Assembly: GCA_030435675.1 (NCBI GenBank)
Contig: CM059623.1
Location: 10,318,012 to 10,382,011 of the forward strand
Direction: 5' to 3'
Length of the DNA: 64,000 bases
Source of the DNA: Steinernema hermaphroditum
Taxonomy: Eukaryota > Nematoda > Chromadorea > Rhabditida > Steinernematidae
This document shows, in pieces, positions 37,389 through 48,844 of this stretch (within the stretch, counting starts at the first letter, position 1; the number at the start of each line of letters is the position of its first letter). Both the position numbers and the translations under genes were made by a program. The notes under the pieces were generated by a model. The model was not told the origin of the DNA. It was given only the letters and a program-made list of their open reading frames with translations, and did no database searches.

Positions 37389-40300
37389 CTAGAGGAGGCC
37401 GTGTTCTCGAGCCTTCTTCTCATTGTACTCTTTGAATACCCATTGCTGATACTGATTTGACTCGTCACAGGACTGCATCTTCAGTTTCGCGCCGTCTTTG
37501 GTCATTTCAAGACACTTTCCGGTTACCACATGCGTCAGTTGATGCTTCTAAACGCGGATAATAAGCTTCACAGAACAAACTCCCGATTCATACGTTGTGG
37601 TCATACTTCCATTCCTGATTTCCTTTCATTCCGTGGCAGGGGAAGATCATGACGTCTTGTCCAGCATAGTCGATGCAGGATTCATCTCGACGGATTTCGC
37701 CATCTTTGCTGAACATCCAGTACTGAAACGATCACATATTAATACGGTGAAACAGCGGAAAGAGTGTCTCTTCGGTTCAGTCCATATATCAGGCCAATTA
37801 TCATAACCACCTGGTTTCCTCCTTGGTTGTGGCACCAATACAAGCCGACATTCTTCTGCTTGTTTCCATGAGCGGCCCAGTCAAGGCACTGTTTCGAACC
37901 GCCTCCTCGATTTCGAACCTAATCAAAGGATACTATAAGATCTTTGAAATCCTAACATTGGTCCCGGCCAGGTGCACAGTGGAAGTGTTAGCTACGATAA
38001 TTGGCTGAGATATGGACTGAACCGATGCTGACAACTCTCTTGTGAGCAAACAAAGAAATAAAGCAGGAGAAGAACTCCATGTAGACCTGGTTTCCGCCTT
38101 GATCGTGACACGGGTATGGTGACACCGCTTTATTATGAGCGTCGTCACCAACTGCAGAGTCAACACACTGCGATCCTCCAGATGTACGGCCTTTCGATCG
38201 GATCTGAAAATTACAAAAGAATAAAAAGTGTTACTCGCCTGATTTCCGCCCTGCTCATGGCATGGATAAAGAGAAACTGGTTTGTTCTTCGCTCTCTTAT
38301 GGATAGCGCAGTCCAGACAGCGGCGGGGATTGAAGGAATCAGCCATATTACGCACCTACAATTACCACACTACCGCGCTGTTCTGGAGATGAGAAAACCG
38401 AAAATTAAAATCAACCAAGAACGGCAAAACACGCAGGCATTGAGGAGGATCGAAAGGCGAGCAGGAGCCAGAGGGAGAAGAAGGAAAAGACACGTTAGTC
38501 ATGCGAATCATAAAACTGTAGTGCAAGCAGGTTCAGTCCAATCGGTGGGGTGTTGATGTGGTAATTGAAGCTATGGCCGGGCAAGCAAGCAAACACATGT
38601 TTGCAGCTTAGAAGTTTGCAAAAACACGTACCTCTCCTTTAGCGATAGATTCACCCGGAACAAACAGTTCGGGGAAGATGTTGTCGAGATACCATTTGAA
38701 CGACTTGCACTGAAGCCGTTCGCGCAATGCTTTGCGATCGGAAACATCTCCGAAATCGCCCTAAAACAGCTGTGGCTACAAATTCAACTGCTGAATTCTT
38801 ACAATTTGGTTATTGATTCGCTCATAGTAGTACTGTTTGTAGTCGTCGAGCCATACTTCAGCCAGGCGGACAGAATTCTTTTTCAAGACATTAACTCCAG
38901 TTCGCCACTTGTATGGGGAGCGTTTTCGGAAGATATGACCAACATGACTGCACGGAACAATCTCCAGGCGACCACCGCACATCCAAATTTTGAAGCTCAG
39001 TTCGAGGTTTTCACCGCCCCAAATGTCGAAGCCGGGGTCATAAGTTCCAAGCTTTTCAAAGTACTTCCTGTCAATGGAGAACAAACCACCAGCCATGGTG
39101 GGAGACCTGAACAATACTGTTGAAGAAGTGCACAATAATGGAACCCTTACGGAACAGGGTCAATATGACGTCTACGATTCTTCCTATCGCGTTCAGGAAT
39201 AGCATGCCAGTTGAACTGCAGCGACCAGTCGAAACCTCCAACGTTGGTAAAGTAGGCTTTCGAGTAGTGGTATTCGAAGGTGTTGTCGTCAATCACATCG
39301 ATCACCGGACAGACAACGGTCGAAGGGTCCTGCTTGATGCGATCAAGCAGCGGTTCAATCCATCCTGAACACCAAATAGCCTTAGTTTCCCGACGAGACG
39401 CTAAAATCTCACCTTCCATACATTCACAGTGAGAATCAAGATATGTCAACACAGCTCCGGTTGCTTTGGCCGCTCCTTGCAAACGGGCACGAATGAGACC
39501 CTCCCGCTTGGACAACCTCAAAATTTTGACCTTCTTGAACTGCGCCATGTATTGGTCAAGAGGTTGTTTTGTGTGCTCCATGTCGGAGAAGTCATCGACA
39601 AGAATGATTTCCTTGAGGAGATTCTCAGGAGTGCGTTCGAGTACGGAATGCACCGTTCGGAGAAGGACGGACCACGCTTCATTGTGGAAACAGATGATGA
39701 CTGAGGTGTCCGGTAAATCGTCGTGATACTTCTCGGTTTTACATCTGCAGTATGTATTTGAGGGGATTTCATTATAGCGCTCTCTCACTCTTGATCCACG
39801 CTAGTTGGCAGAGTTCGGTGAATGGAGATCATGTCCGAAGCGTACTGATTGAAGGCGTTGTTTTTGAAGCCCAGGTCATATTTTCTTCTCTCTTCAGCTG
39901 ACAGTTTCTGAAAACACAATAATTACACAAACGATCCGTTTTTTTTCACAGCGAGTTAAAAACTAATCATAAATCAATTTGCTCCTGCAAAACAAGCATA
40001 TTTCACGATGGAGTGCCCACGAAATGAGTGTAATTGCAGTCGCATAGATTTCGGCAATAAAACAACGAAATGACCTGGCAATTCAGTTCTCGCGCAACCC
40101 AATTAATCCGACAGAAAACGAAAAAACATTGCTCACTAACCGCTTTGTCGACTTTCACTGCTTTTCCCAACTCGCCGGCCTGGGACTCGTCACCTTTCTT
40201 GTAGATCGGCAAACTTGAGTCGAACACCCCTTTGTTGGGCAGAGGGATGTTCGGTTTTTCGTCAGAACCGCCACTCTTCGGCTGTTCTTCCACGTCAGGT

Positions 40301-40618
40301 TGCGCTTCGTTGTCTTCTTCCACTTTGTTGTTTTCCATCTTCATCGGCGGGCCGAAACCCTGCAGCTCGTTAACCACATGTCGTCGATGTGGGTTTCCGA
40401 CTTCGTCTCCGTTGGAAGCGGCGCTCTGAAAACGGAAATATAGCGAGGTTCTCGTGATTCACAAAGTGGGCGAAATGGAAATGAGAGAACGCGTCACTCA
40501 CCTTGTCGCCATTGTTGGAACCCGTAGCAGCGAACAAAAGCAGCGCTCCCAGCCAAACGACCGGCACGAGGAGGATGACTTTGACGACAAGCGACCGTCT
40601 TCTCGCGATCAATCCCAT
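37389..40618 (-). CDS. Polypeptide N-acetylgalactosaminyltransferase with alternative lectin exons
   Basis: Golgi type II membrane enzyme that starts mucin-type O-glycosylation, moving GalNAc from UDP-GalNAc to Ser/Thr. About 634 aa with one alternative exon. Common exons: 40618-40502, 40425-40141, 39907-39789, 39744-39413, 39364-39151, 39106-38803, 38760-38632, then one of three alternatives, then 37722-37594 and 37547-37389. Seen: a membrane anchor at about residues 13-31, an acidic stem, the GT-A domain with [20 protein letters not shown], the DSH metal motif in [26 protein letters not shown], the Gal/GalNAc-T motif [13 protein letters not shown] and [10 protein letters not shown] ricin-type lectin domain of three repeats follows: alpha (alternative exons), beta ([10 protein letters not shown]) and gamma (GKCLEM, QQW). 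C. elegans gly-5 and gly-6 are known to have splice variants; which orthologue this is cannot be settled here. Confidence 0.96.
37811..37918 (-). other. Alternative lectin alpha exon C (36 codons)
   Basis: Encodes VRNRGGGSK...QCLDW...CHNQGGNQ, phase 0 at both ends, with a GT donor. It is three codons shorter than copies A and B. It lies 168 nt downstream of exon B and 88 nt before the common beta exon. Confidence 0.85.
38087..38203 (-). other. Alternative lectin alpha exon B (39 codons)
   Basis: Encodes [10 protein letters not shown]...QCVDS...CHDQGGNQ, phase 0 at both ends, with a GT donor. The CLD signature is CVD but the Asp is kept. Only 35 nt separate its acceptor from the donor of exon A, shorter than any other intron in this window. 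Confidence 0.85.
38239..38355 (-). other. Alternative lectin alpha exon A (39 codons)
   Basis: Encodes VRNMADSF...RCLDC...CHEQGGNQ, a complete alpha repeat with the CLD sugar-binding Asp. It starts and ends in phase 0. Its donor is GC (cag|gcgagt), weaker than the GT donors of the other two copies. Confidence 0.85.
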
Positions 40619-43600
40619 CGGAGGAGAGGAGCGGCGCAGCTGACGGAAGACGAGAGGTGGCGAAGAAGGAAGAACGCGTCGGAGAGTGCTGCCGGACTTC
40701 GGGGAGCCGTCTTGACCGAATGAAGAAGAATCGCGGATTCGAGACGACCACCTGCGTGGCCGCTTGTCTGGAGCAGCCTGCAAACAGACACGTGCACCGT
40801 CTGACGTCTAGTGTCCACGAGACATGTTCCCCTCAGGGCGCGGAAGAAAAGGCGCGAAAAACGGTCGCGTTTTGCGCGCGAAAACGACGCGACTGACTGC
40901 GAGATGCCACCGCAGGAATTCTGCAGACGCATTATTCTGAGTAGCTCTTAGCAGAACCAGAGACGGACAAATACGTTGTCGTCCCGTGGACAGCCTTGTT
41001 TTCGCGTGGAAACCATAAGTGTTTGGCGTTTTATAATCGGAATAAGAGGACAGCTGGATGTTGTGTCTCTGGGAACGCGAGCATATTTTTTGTAAAACCG
41101 TTTTTTTCACAGAACAGATGACACTTTCATCCATAGTTTTCAGAATTTGTGCTCAACTGTAGTTTGCAGGACGAAAAAATAGACCGATTTTTTAGAGAAC
41201 CTGCAAAGTACTTTCGGAATAGGCAGGAAGCTAGAAGACATAGACATAAAGCTTTATGGTAGACAGTAAGCGCTCCTTTTACGAAGAATAGCTCTATTTT
41301 ATAGGCAGCGAACAGTAGAGAGAATAAGAATTCACTTTCACACTGGGATTTTCGGATATCTCCGATGAAATCCAGTTCTCCACGATCTAATTTGATAGAT
41401 TTCAAGGCTCTCGTCGAGATACACCGAACGCGTGCGTGCACAGGATCGTGTTTGCACTTGATGCGAAACGAAGAAGTGCGAATTCCCACTCTAATCAAAA
41501 AATCACTTCAAACTTGACAGTGGCGCACACTTACCGCGCACCGGAAGAGATCCTATCCAAATTTGCATCCTAAACCTGTTTCCGCCTCGGTCCGCCTCCT
41601 AATTGAGCATCGCTGCAGGCAGAGAGGGGACAGGCACACGCGTGGTTTGTTTTTTTAGACAAATAATGCGATAGAAACGTTTCTCTCAGAGTCTTTTAGA
41701 GGTGTTCACCCGAATTCCCAGAAACGTTCAATTTCTGCCGATTAAGGGTATCCGTTCAAACGGTGCGTAAAATTGCGCCTTTGTGCGTTTGGGCGCAACA
41801 CGTTCACACGACGTTTTGCAGGAGAGGCGCATAGCGGAAGGAATCTGAAGGGAAAAACAGATGAGTCACGGTGGGAAGGGCTGAAGAAAACATGATCTCG
41901 GCGGTGTTAATTAAATGGATGCTGCCTTGGAGATTGGAGGATTCGAGAGGTACTGATGGCTGAAGATTGACCACTTTTTAAATGAAAGGAAACAATACAG
42001 TATAATGATGTTTCTTTAGTCTTAAAAAGACGAAATACGAACTTCAAATTCCATTTTTGTCAAAGCTAATAACTAATTTTTCTAGGGACCCAAGTGAGAC
42101 TGATATCTTGAGTGACCACTGCGATCAAAATACGATGACAAATGTGGTATACTCATATGTGCGTGAGTTTTAAAAATGACGGAGTTCTCCAGCTGCTCAA
42201 TCGCTTTGGTCAACCATATGAAACACAATGAAATGAAACGGATACATAAGAACTTTTCTGGAATACCGGCAAAGATAGCGTCGATTAGCCTAAAATTGAG
42301 GGTCCAAACCCGACGTAACACCGACACGAATGACAAAACCCATCTTTCCATCCACTTTCATGCTACGTGGCACAACGTGGCCAGCAGCAGTACAACGAAA
42401 AAAGTGCAAACATGGATAGCTACGGGCGCGACTATAAGCGAAACGGTTCGTCGTCACCGCAGAGAGCGCAAAAAGCGTCTTCGCTTCTTCTCGCGACGTG
42501 GCGCCACGTCGAGAAAATGTAAACATTATTGTCATCGAGGTGGCCCGCCGACCCTCCGGCGACCATGGCGCGCGCCTATGCTCTTTGTTTATACACGCGT
42601 AAATTCACTCATCTGAGGGACGTTTGCGCGATTGGAGTGATGAATACGAGGCGCCGATCGATCGCTTGAGCCGAAGCGGCTAACTGATAACATCTGGGGT
42701 GACGTGGAGACGGTCCCGAGTACGAGGGGTGCTTATCGAGGGAAGGGTTGGGCTCGGGTACATCGGGAATACAGTGTCCTATTGGCCAGGAGTGATATTG
42801 TGGAGGTCACATGGTACTGCTCTCTGTAGGTTGTGGGGAGGTACTGGAAGAGAGAGGTGGTGAGTTGGAATGTACATAGCACGCCAAATGTTGGAGGTAC
42901 GGTAGTACATTGCGATATTGATAAGAGACCGATCACTAGATGTGAACTTTCTGAGTAGAAATCAACACCAGAAAAATAGTGAAGAAGTGATACACGTGAA
43001 AAATACGATAATAGGGGAATGTGTTGAAAACGAATTAAAAAAGCACTTCGATAAAAAAGTCTTTTGGCAGCTATTTGTGATCAAGGGACAAAGATGCGGC
43101 AAAGAACCGATAACTTATTTTAAAACAAGGGACATTGGACTCTTCTTCCAAATATAAAGAAGCGAAAAACCGACAAACGTAGAGTGTATTACGTTCGGCT
43201 ATGAATTTTGGCAAAAATAGGGAATCCACGTTCTGCAAACCACCACTCAATCTACGCAAATCGTGCATCATAATCTCTGAACACAACAGCCAGTATTAAT
43301 AGTGAACGTTGGGAAGGTCAAAATTCACCCGCGTTTACCTTTGGTCCTCTGTTCTTTGTTACTTTATTCGATGTAAGAAAAGCTACTTATAGCAATATTT
43401 GATTATTGGACAGAGGAAACCACGCAAAAACGGAAAAGAGCGGTAAACAAAGAGTGCATCTATAAGCATAGATTTGACTGGTTAGTTGGTTGATTAGTAT
43501 CATAGAGCAATATAGGCCCAAATTCGTTTGTGCAATCCAAGTAGGGGAGGTGATACATCGAATGTGAATAGACAATACCGCTTCTAAACTTCACAAAGCT

Positions 43601-44879
43601 TCAGAAATGCAAACGGGTAATCCGATGAATGATTCACGACCAGAAGAGTACAAAGAACCTGAGAATGTTTTCCGTTCAGATTCATTATGCTAATATGGAA
43701 AGCTGAGGTGCTGGAAACAGGATTACGCCTTCAGATGGAATAAAATTAACGTCGCCTAGATCGATGCAAACGGCGATTTTGCTTCCTTATGCGCGAAATG
43801 TGCACTTTTGAAATATGACCTCTTCGGAGGCTTTTGTCTTAGCGCTGTTCCTCAGAGACGACTGGAAACGTCTCGTCGGACAAGTCATAAAACGAGTTAA
43901 ACCACTTGCGATACTTGGCCACATGTGGGAGGGTCGTTTAACGCTCTAGAGGACACTGACTCCCCCAGAGAGGACATTTTTTTGACTATAGGAAGTGGCA
44001 CCCAACTTACCCATATCCGTAAACAAAGGATGTCAGCTATTCTAGGAAAAACTGCGTTTAATCAAAACTGTTGTACTTCAGAAAAGGGTAAAGACCAAAC
44101 AGGTAAGTACCTAAGAACTCTCTGATAACAAGGACTACTTGTCGTTCTCACGGCAAGTAGGACACGGCAAGCAGGAGATAGCACAAAGGGTACTCAGTCA
44201 CACCCCATCCAGAGAGGAAAAAATTGTTTTCGCCTACAGAGGGTTTGCACGGAGACTCTGCCCCAATCCGATCTCTTATCGGAATTATCGATCGCGCGAC
44301 CGCCGCGTTGTTATCGCGTTTCACGCGCATATGATCTCGAAAAAAACATTCCGATCCGGCGCTAATCCTCGCTTGCCGGCCTCGTTATCAGCGAAACGAT
44401 CGACGATGCATCGGTGGGGGTAAATTGGGGTTAGTAATTATAAAAACTTGACTACACAGAACGCAGAGATCAGTGCCTACTAGGCATGCACCCAAGAGGC
44501 CAGAGGAAGTCCAAGAAATTCCGGAATCGTTTCATGCATTCATTAGTGGCGACACCAGTTTTTACGGCTAAGTACGTCACGTGGTCATTAATCTTTCACC
44601 GGTCGTCGTCTAATCCTGAAATAAGTAGAAAATTCTTTCAATTCTTTCTGTCACTACTTTTATGGAACCTCCCTTAAGATGAAAAGACACGTACTATGAG
44701 CTCAAAAAAGGCAAAAAACTATAGAAATCGAGACTGTGCTGGGTTTGTGCTACAGAAAATGGCACACGATTTCAGCGAATCCCTATTGGTATAATTACAC
44801 ACATTTCACCTATGGTTCGCATCTTTTGAATGATCTGTCCAGGGTTACTTTTCTACCAGTGCGTCGGCTCCCTCCTCGA

Positions 44880-44930
44880 ATACTATGAATCTAGAATCTA
44901 CTATGAATCTAGAATCTAGCTAGAATCATT
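44880..44930. repeat. Short tandem repeat
   Basis: The unit ctatgaatctagaat occurs twice in tandem, followed by a partial third copy (ctagctagaatc). It is a low-copy local duplication with no evident function. Confidence 0.6.
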
Positions 44931-46636
44931 AGTTCTGGAGACAAAAAATGGAAGGAGACAATCTGCGAAGCGAAGAAAGACCATTTACTGAAATGCACTG
45001 GCTTAAGATAGTGGACTGCAAGGGTATAAGGCCTTATGAGGTGGTGAATGGATCTTTGGAGTCATTTTCACGTTTGTCCTACATTCCCATAAAGTTGAAA
45101 TAAGTTCATTCAGTTTTCATGTGTGCAGATATACTGTATGGCTATGATTGTCCATCTCCCTCTTCTGTCGTATTTAACAAATTAGAAATTATGACAGATT
45201 CGATTTGTTGATCTTTTCTAGATTTTCCCTTCTCTGATACAGTGGGTGCCTTCGATAGATAAGGTCCTACGGTATACATTGGGATATGAAGTAAAATCCA
45301 AAAGTTGGCCTCTAGAAGCAAATTGATTTTACGATATTTCTCGTGAACAGATGCAATAAAGCGTTTGAACTTGCGTCGAACGAAGCTTATCATAAGATTT
45401 CTGATTTTTAACTAATCATCTAAATAAAGAGAGCGTTCCACATTCCACCTGACAACGAAACAACCACTAACCCACACGATCAATAACTTTGAACCCAAGC
45501 GATCCCCACGTCACCCCAATACGGAGTCAAGACAGATAAGATCGGCCAATTACGGGGCGCGTCTCGCCGCGAAGAGGCTGTTGACCGCGCGCGGCTCTCG
45601 AAGCGATCAACGCCAAACCAAACAGTTCTCTCGAGCGTTATCCGGAAGTTCTTCTTTCGGCGAGCCTAATCGATTCGCGCGCACCTCTCGACACGCCGAA
45701 CTACAATGGACGGACACGGGTTCCCCTGTCGCGCACCCACTCACCGCCTAACGTGCGCGCAGCGATCACTCGAAGGTCAACGGACTTTCGCTGAAATTCT
45801 TTCTTTTTTTTCCTAAATTCCACTCATTTTTACAAAAAAAAAACTGAAAAAGTTCATAAAATTCAGAATCGATAAATTCAGCGCGCACAGAGGAGGCGTC
45901 GCCAGCGGCTCTCTGCGCCGATCTCTCTCCGTTTCGCTGATATAAACAAACATTACAAAAGCGGGCGGACACGTGGAAGCGGCTGACGCGCGATGGTGCG
46001 AAGAGATAGGATTGACGGTGAGCGTTTAGTGGTTTTTCCGAAATAAATGGGATTTGTTGATGAGAACGAATGCGAGGGAGTCCAATTAAGATTGGAGATC
46101 TCCGTTACGGCCAAGTGGACAGGATTTGTGTCCTTCGATTTGTGCAAATTTTAGTGACCGCTTAACTCCGGAATTTAATTCGTAGAATTGGTCTAGTGCG
46201 TATGTTCACAAATTTCAAATAACGAAGTTGACATGAATGTGTTCATGTCATGGGCTTCGAATGGTCTTCGAATCCCTTAATATATTCCAGATATAAAGTG
46301 AATTGATATGAATACAGTACATTTTTGTTGGGCTTTATCTTATGACTTAATTTTCAAATGTTATTATTTTTTATCGAATCTCTGTATCGTAGAGTAATAC
46401 TGCAGGAACCAACCACAACCTCAAGGATCGCTGGAACTGTTGGAACTCGAATTAGAATTCGAATTCGGACAATTCGGCCTATTTGCGTCAGTTGTGTTCT
46501 TCAGTACTTTGCTACTGTCATGAAAAACGCACAGTTGCAGTGTTCTTTGGCGGCGTTAAATATTCCAGTGAAATCACTTTTTAATGATGATGGCACGGAG
46601 GAAGGCCCCTTGGGCTGTCACTTTAAGAGACATCGT

Positions 46637-46840
46637 GTCCACCTTGATAATGGACTGAAAATTCTTGGCGTCTCTTGTCCTTAAACCAACCATAAGAACA
46701 AGCCGCTCCGGCACCGATAGTTTCATCAAAGATGCTGATCTGATTCTTTTTTTATCTTTTCATTATTTATCAGAATATTTTCTTGGTTTAAGGACAACTG
46801 TTAAACGCCAAGAATTTTCAGTCCATAATCAAGGCGGACA
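46637..46840. repeat. MITE-like inverted repeat
   Basis: The segment 46637-46690 (containing ggactgaaaattcttggcgt and ttgtccttaaacca) recurs in reverse complement at about 46783-46840, with a 6-7 nt insertion in the right arm. The roughly 90-nt loop is T-rich. The motif atttatcagaatattttc in the loop is also echoed in reverse complement just outside the right arm (46841-46858), extending the symmetry. This fits a small hairpin transposon or a fold-back element. Confidence 0.7.
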
Positions 46841-48308
46841 ATATTTTCTGATAAATCACAAATGATACACGAAACAATACATGCCCCTACAATCTCTATG
46901 GAGATAAAAAGCAAAAACAGAGATCAATTCTAAAAAATTCTTGGATTCTGGATTCTACAAATTTGTTAATTTACGAGCTTTGCGTATTTAAAAACAAAGT
47001 ATAATTATGAATAATTCGATTTTGCATAGTCACTTCACTCAAAACGGTCACACAGAATGCACTCGAACATACCCGTAACTGGGTCTACACAATCCGTCTA
47101 AGACCTGTAATCGCATCGTCTACAGGAGATCAGTCGGATTTACGATCCATTTATTCAAATTCTCTCGTAGGAGGCTCGCATCCAGAAGCCCCACGCGGGT
47201 GAAGGCAAATATCGGCGGACGAATGATGAGGTTCGCTGACGTGCTTTGTGTGCACAGGACGTCGAAAATACAGTCGTAAACGGCGCACCTCTGGGAGCTG
47301 ATTGCGCAGGCGACCGCAATATCGGAGGGAATCGGCCGAATCCATTTGTCGCCATAGAGCGCGTTGGTTCACTGCCCAAATAGAGCCGATTTGGGATTTA
47401 CTATGGCGACGGCAGTGGATTTCGCGAATTCGCGACTTTCCGAAAGCGAAAATTACTATTTCTTTTAGTGGAAATTCTAAAAGCAACCAAAACACACTTT
47501 GTTTCCGAACTAAAATTCTAAAGTTAAGTACTAAAGTGGATAAATTTTGATAATTTTGGAAGCTTGAGTATCACGAAAAATGTGAAAAAGGTGAGTAACA
47601 TACAAGACGCTCCCTCTAAGCAGCGTCTCTCCACAGAGAACCTGTACGTATTTTTACTAAAAGTAATGCTCATTAGACAATAAGTGGTTTTCTTTCTCAA
47701 TTGTGGATACTTTCGGTTGCTGGGAAGGCCGGAAAATCCGATACAGATTTACCGTCTTTCGGTCGTTTCGAGTCCGAGGGCTTTGGTTTTAGGGTCCGTT
47801 TTATAAAGGAAGAATTACTCGGGGTGCTTTTAAATATTTAGTTTCAACAGGTTGTTTCAATAGACTAGAGAAAAGCTCGTATCTCCACACTTTCACTTTC
47901 GTTCAGATTAAGAAGTATTGTGACTAACGACCTCCTTCCGGATTTACAATAATATTTGCCAAAACACACTTAGCGAAAACATTCCGGCAGACGACGTCCG
48001 CACCGAAGACGAACTCGGATACTCAGACGTCAAAAATCGGATGAATTATTAATCCGAAAGTTGAAATCGCGGGAAAGCGAAAGTGGAGGGACGAAGACGA
48101 AATTGCATCTATTTCCAGGCGATCACTTATCGCACCGAGTGCCAATTAAAGCTCCGCAGGCGGAATTCCTCGGAGGAACTTGTCACTCTCCGAAAAACTA
48201 AATATTCGCAGAGTGAAGAGTGACCCAAAAGATCCGGTGACGTGTAATTTGTGGGAAAATGCAGGCTGTAGAAAGTGAAGCCTTGTCGGAATTGGACAAG
48301 ACGTTGTA

Positions 48309-48844
48309 CTTTGAAGGTTTGAACCATAACATTGGTAGCGATTTGCAAAAAGTGCTTTGTAAGTTGACGACGGCCAGGAAAGACAAAGCACGAAGAGATC
48401 GTATCTCATGTGCCAACAGAAAACCACGTAGCGTTTTGGTTGCTCAGCTGACGTGATACTACATGTATTCTGAAAGCAAACGGATCTCTTTTTCGAAGAC
48501 CCATGTTTGAACAAGAACAACGTTTGCTACCCGGTAACAAAAAAATGAAAATGTGGACAGAGCGGAAGGCTGAAAATCAACCAACGAGGGAGGTTTTAAA
48601 TTGAACTGGCATCGAGATTTTTAAGTGGAGGTGGAATAGACATGTAATTTGAAGGTTGGAACCATAACATTGGTAGTGATTTACAAGAAGTGCTTTGCAA
48701 GTTGACGATGGGCAGGAAAGACTGATACAAAAACAAAACACGAATCGTAAAAGAGCTTTTATCTCATGTGCCAACAGAAAACCACGTAGCGCTTTGATTG
48801 CTCAGTTGCTCGTACGATACTTTGAGTATTGTGAAAGCAAACAG
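48309..48844. repeat. Direct duplication, two ~180-200 bp copies
   Basis: Copy A is 48309-48483 and copy B 48648-48844. Shared blocks include ccataacattggtag, atctcatgtgccaacagaaa and tgaaagcaaac. Copy B has about 20 extra nt in the middle. The copies are about 339 nt apart and clearly related but diverged. Neither reads as a gene. Confidence 0.8.

Noticed and set aside
42176..42616. 146-codon plus-strand frame
   Set aside because: Basic, low-information composition in an AT-rich to CpG-patch transition; no domain, no splice partner.
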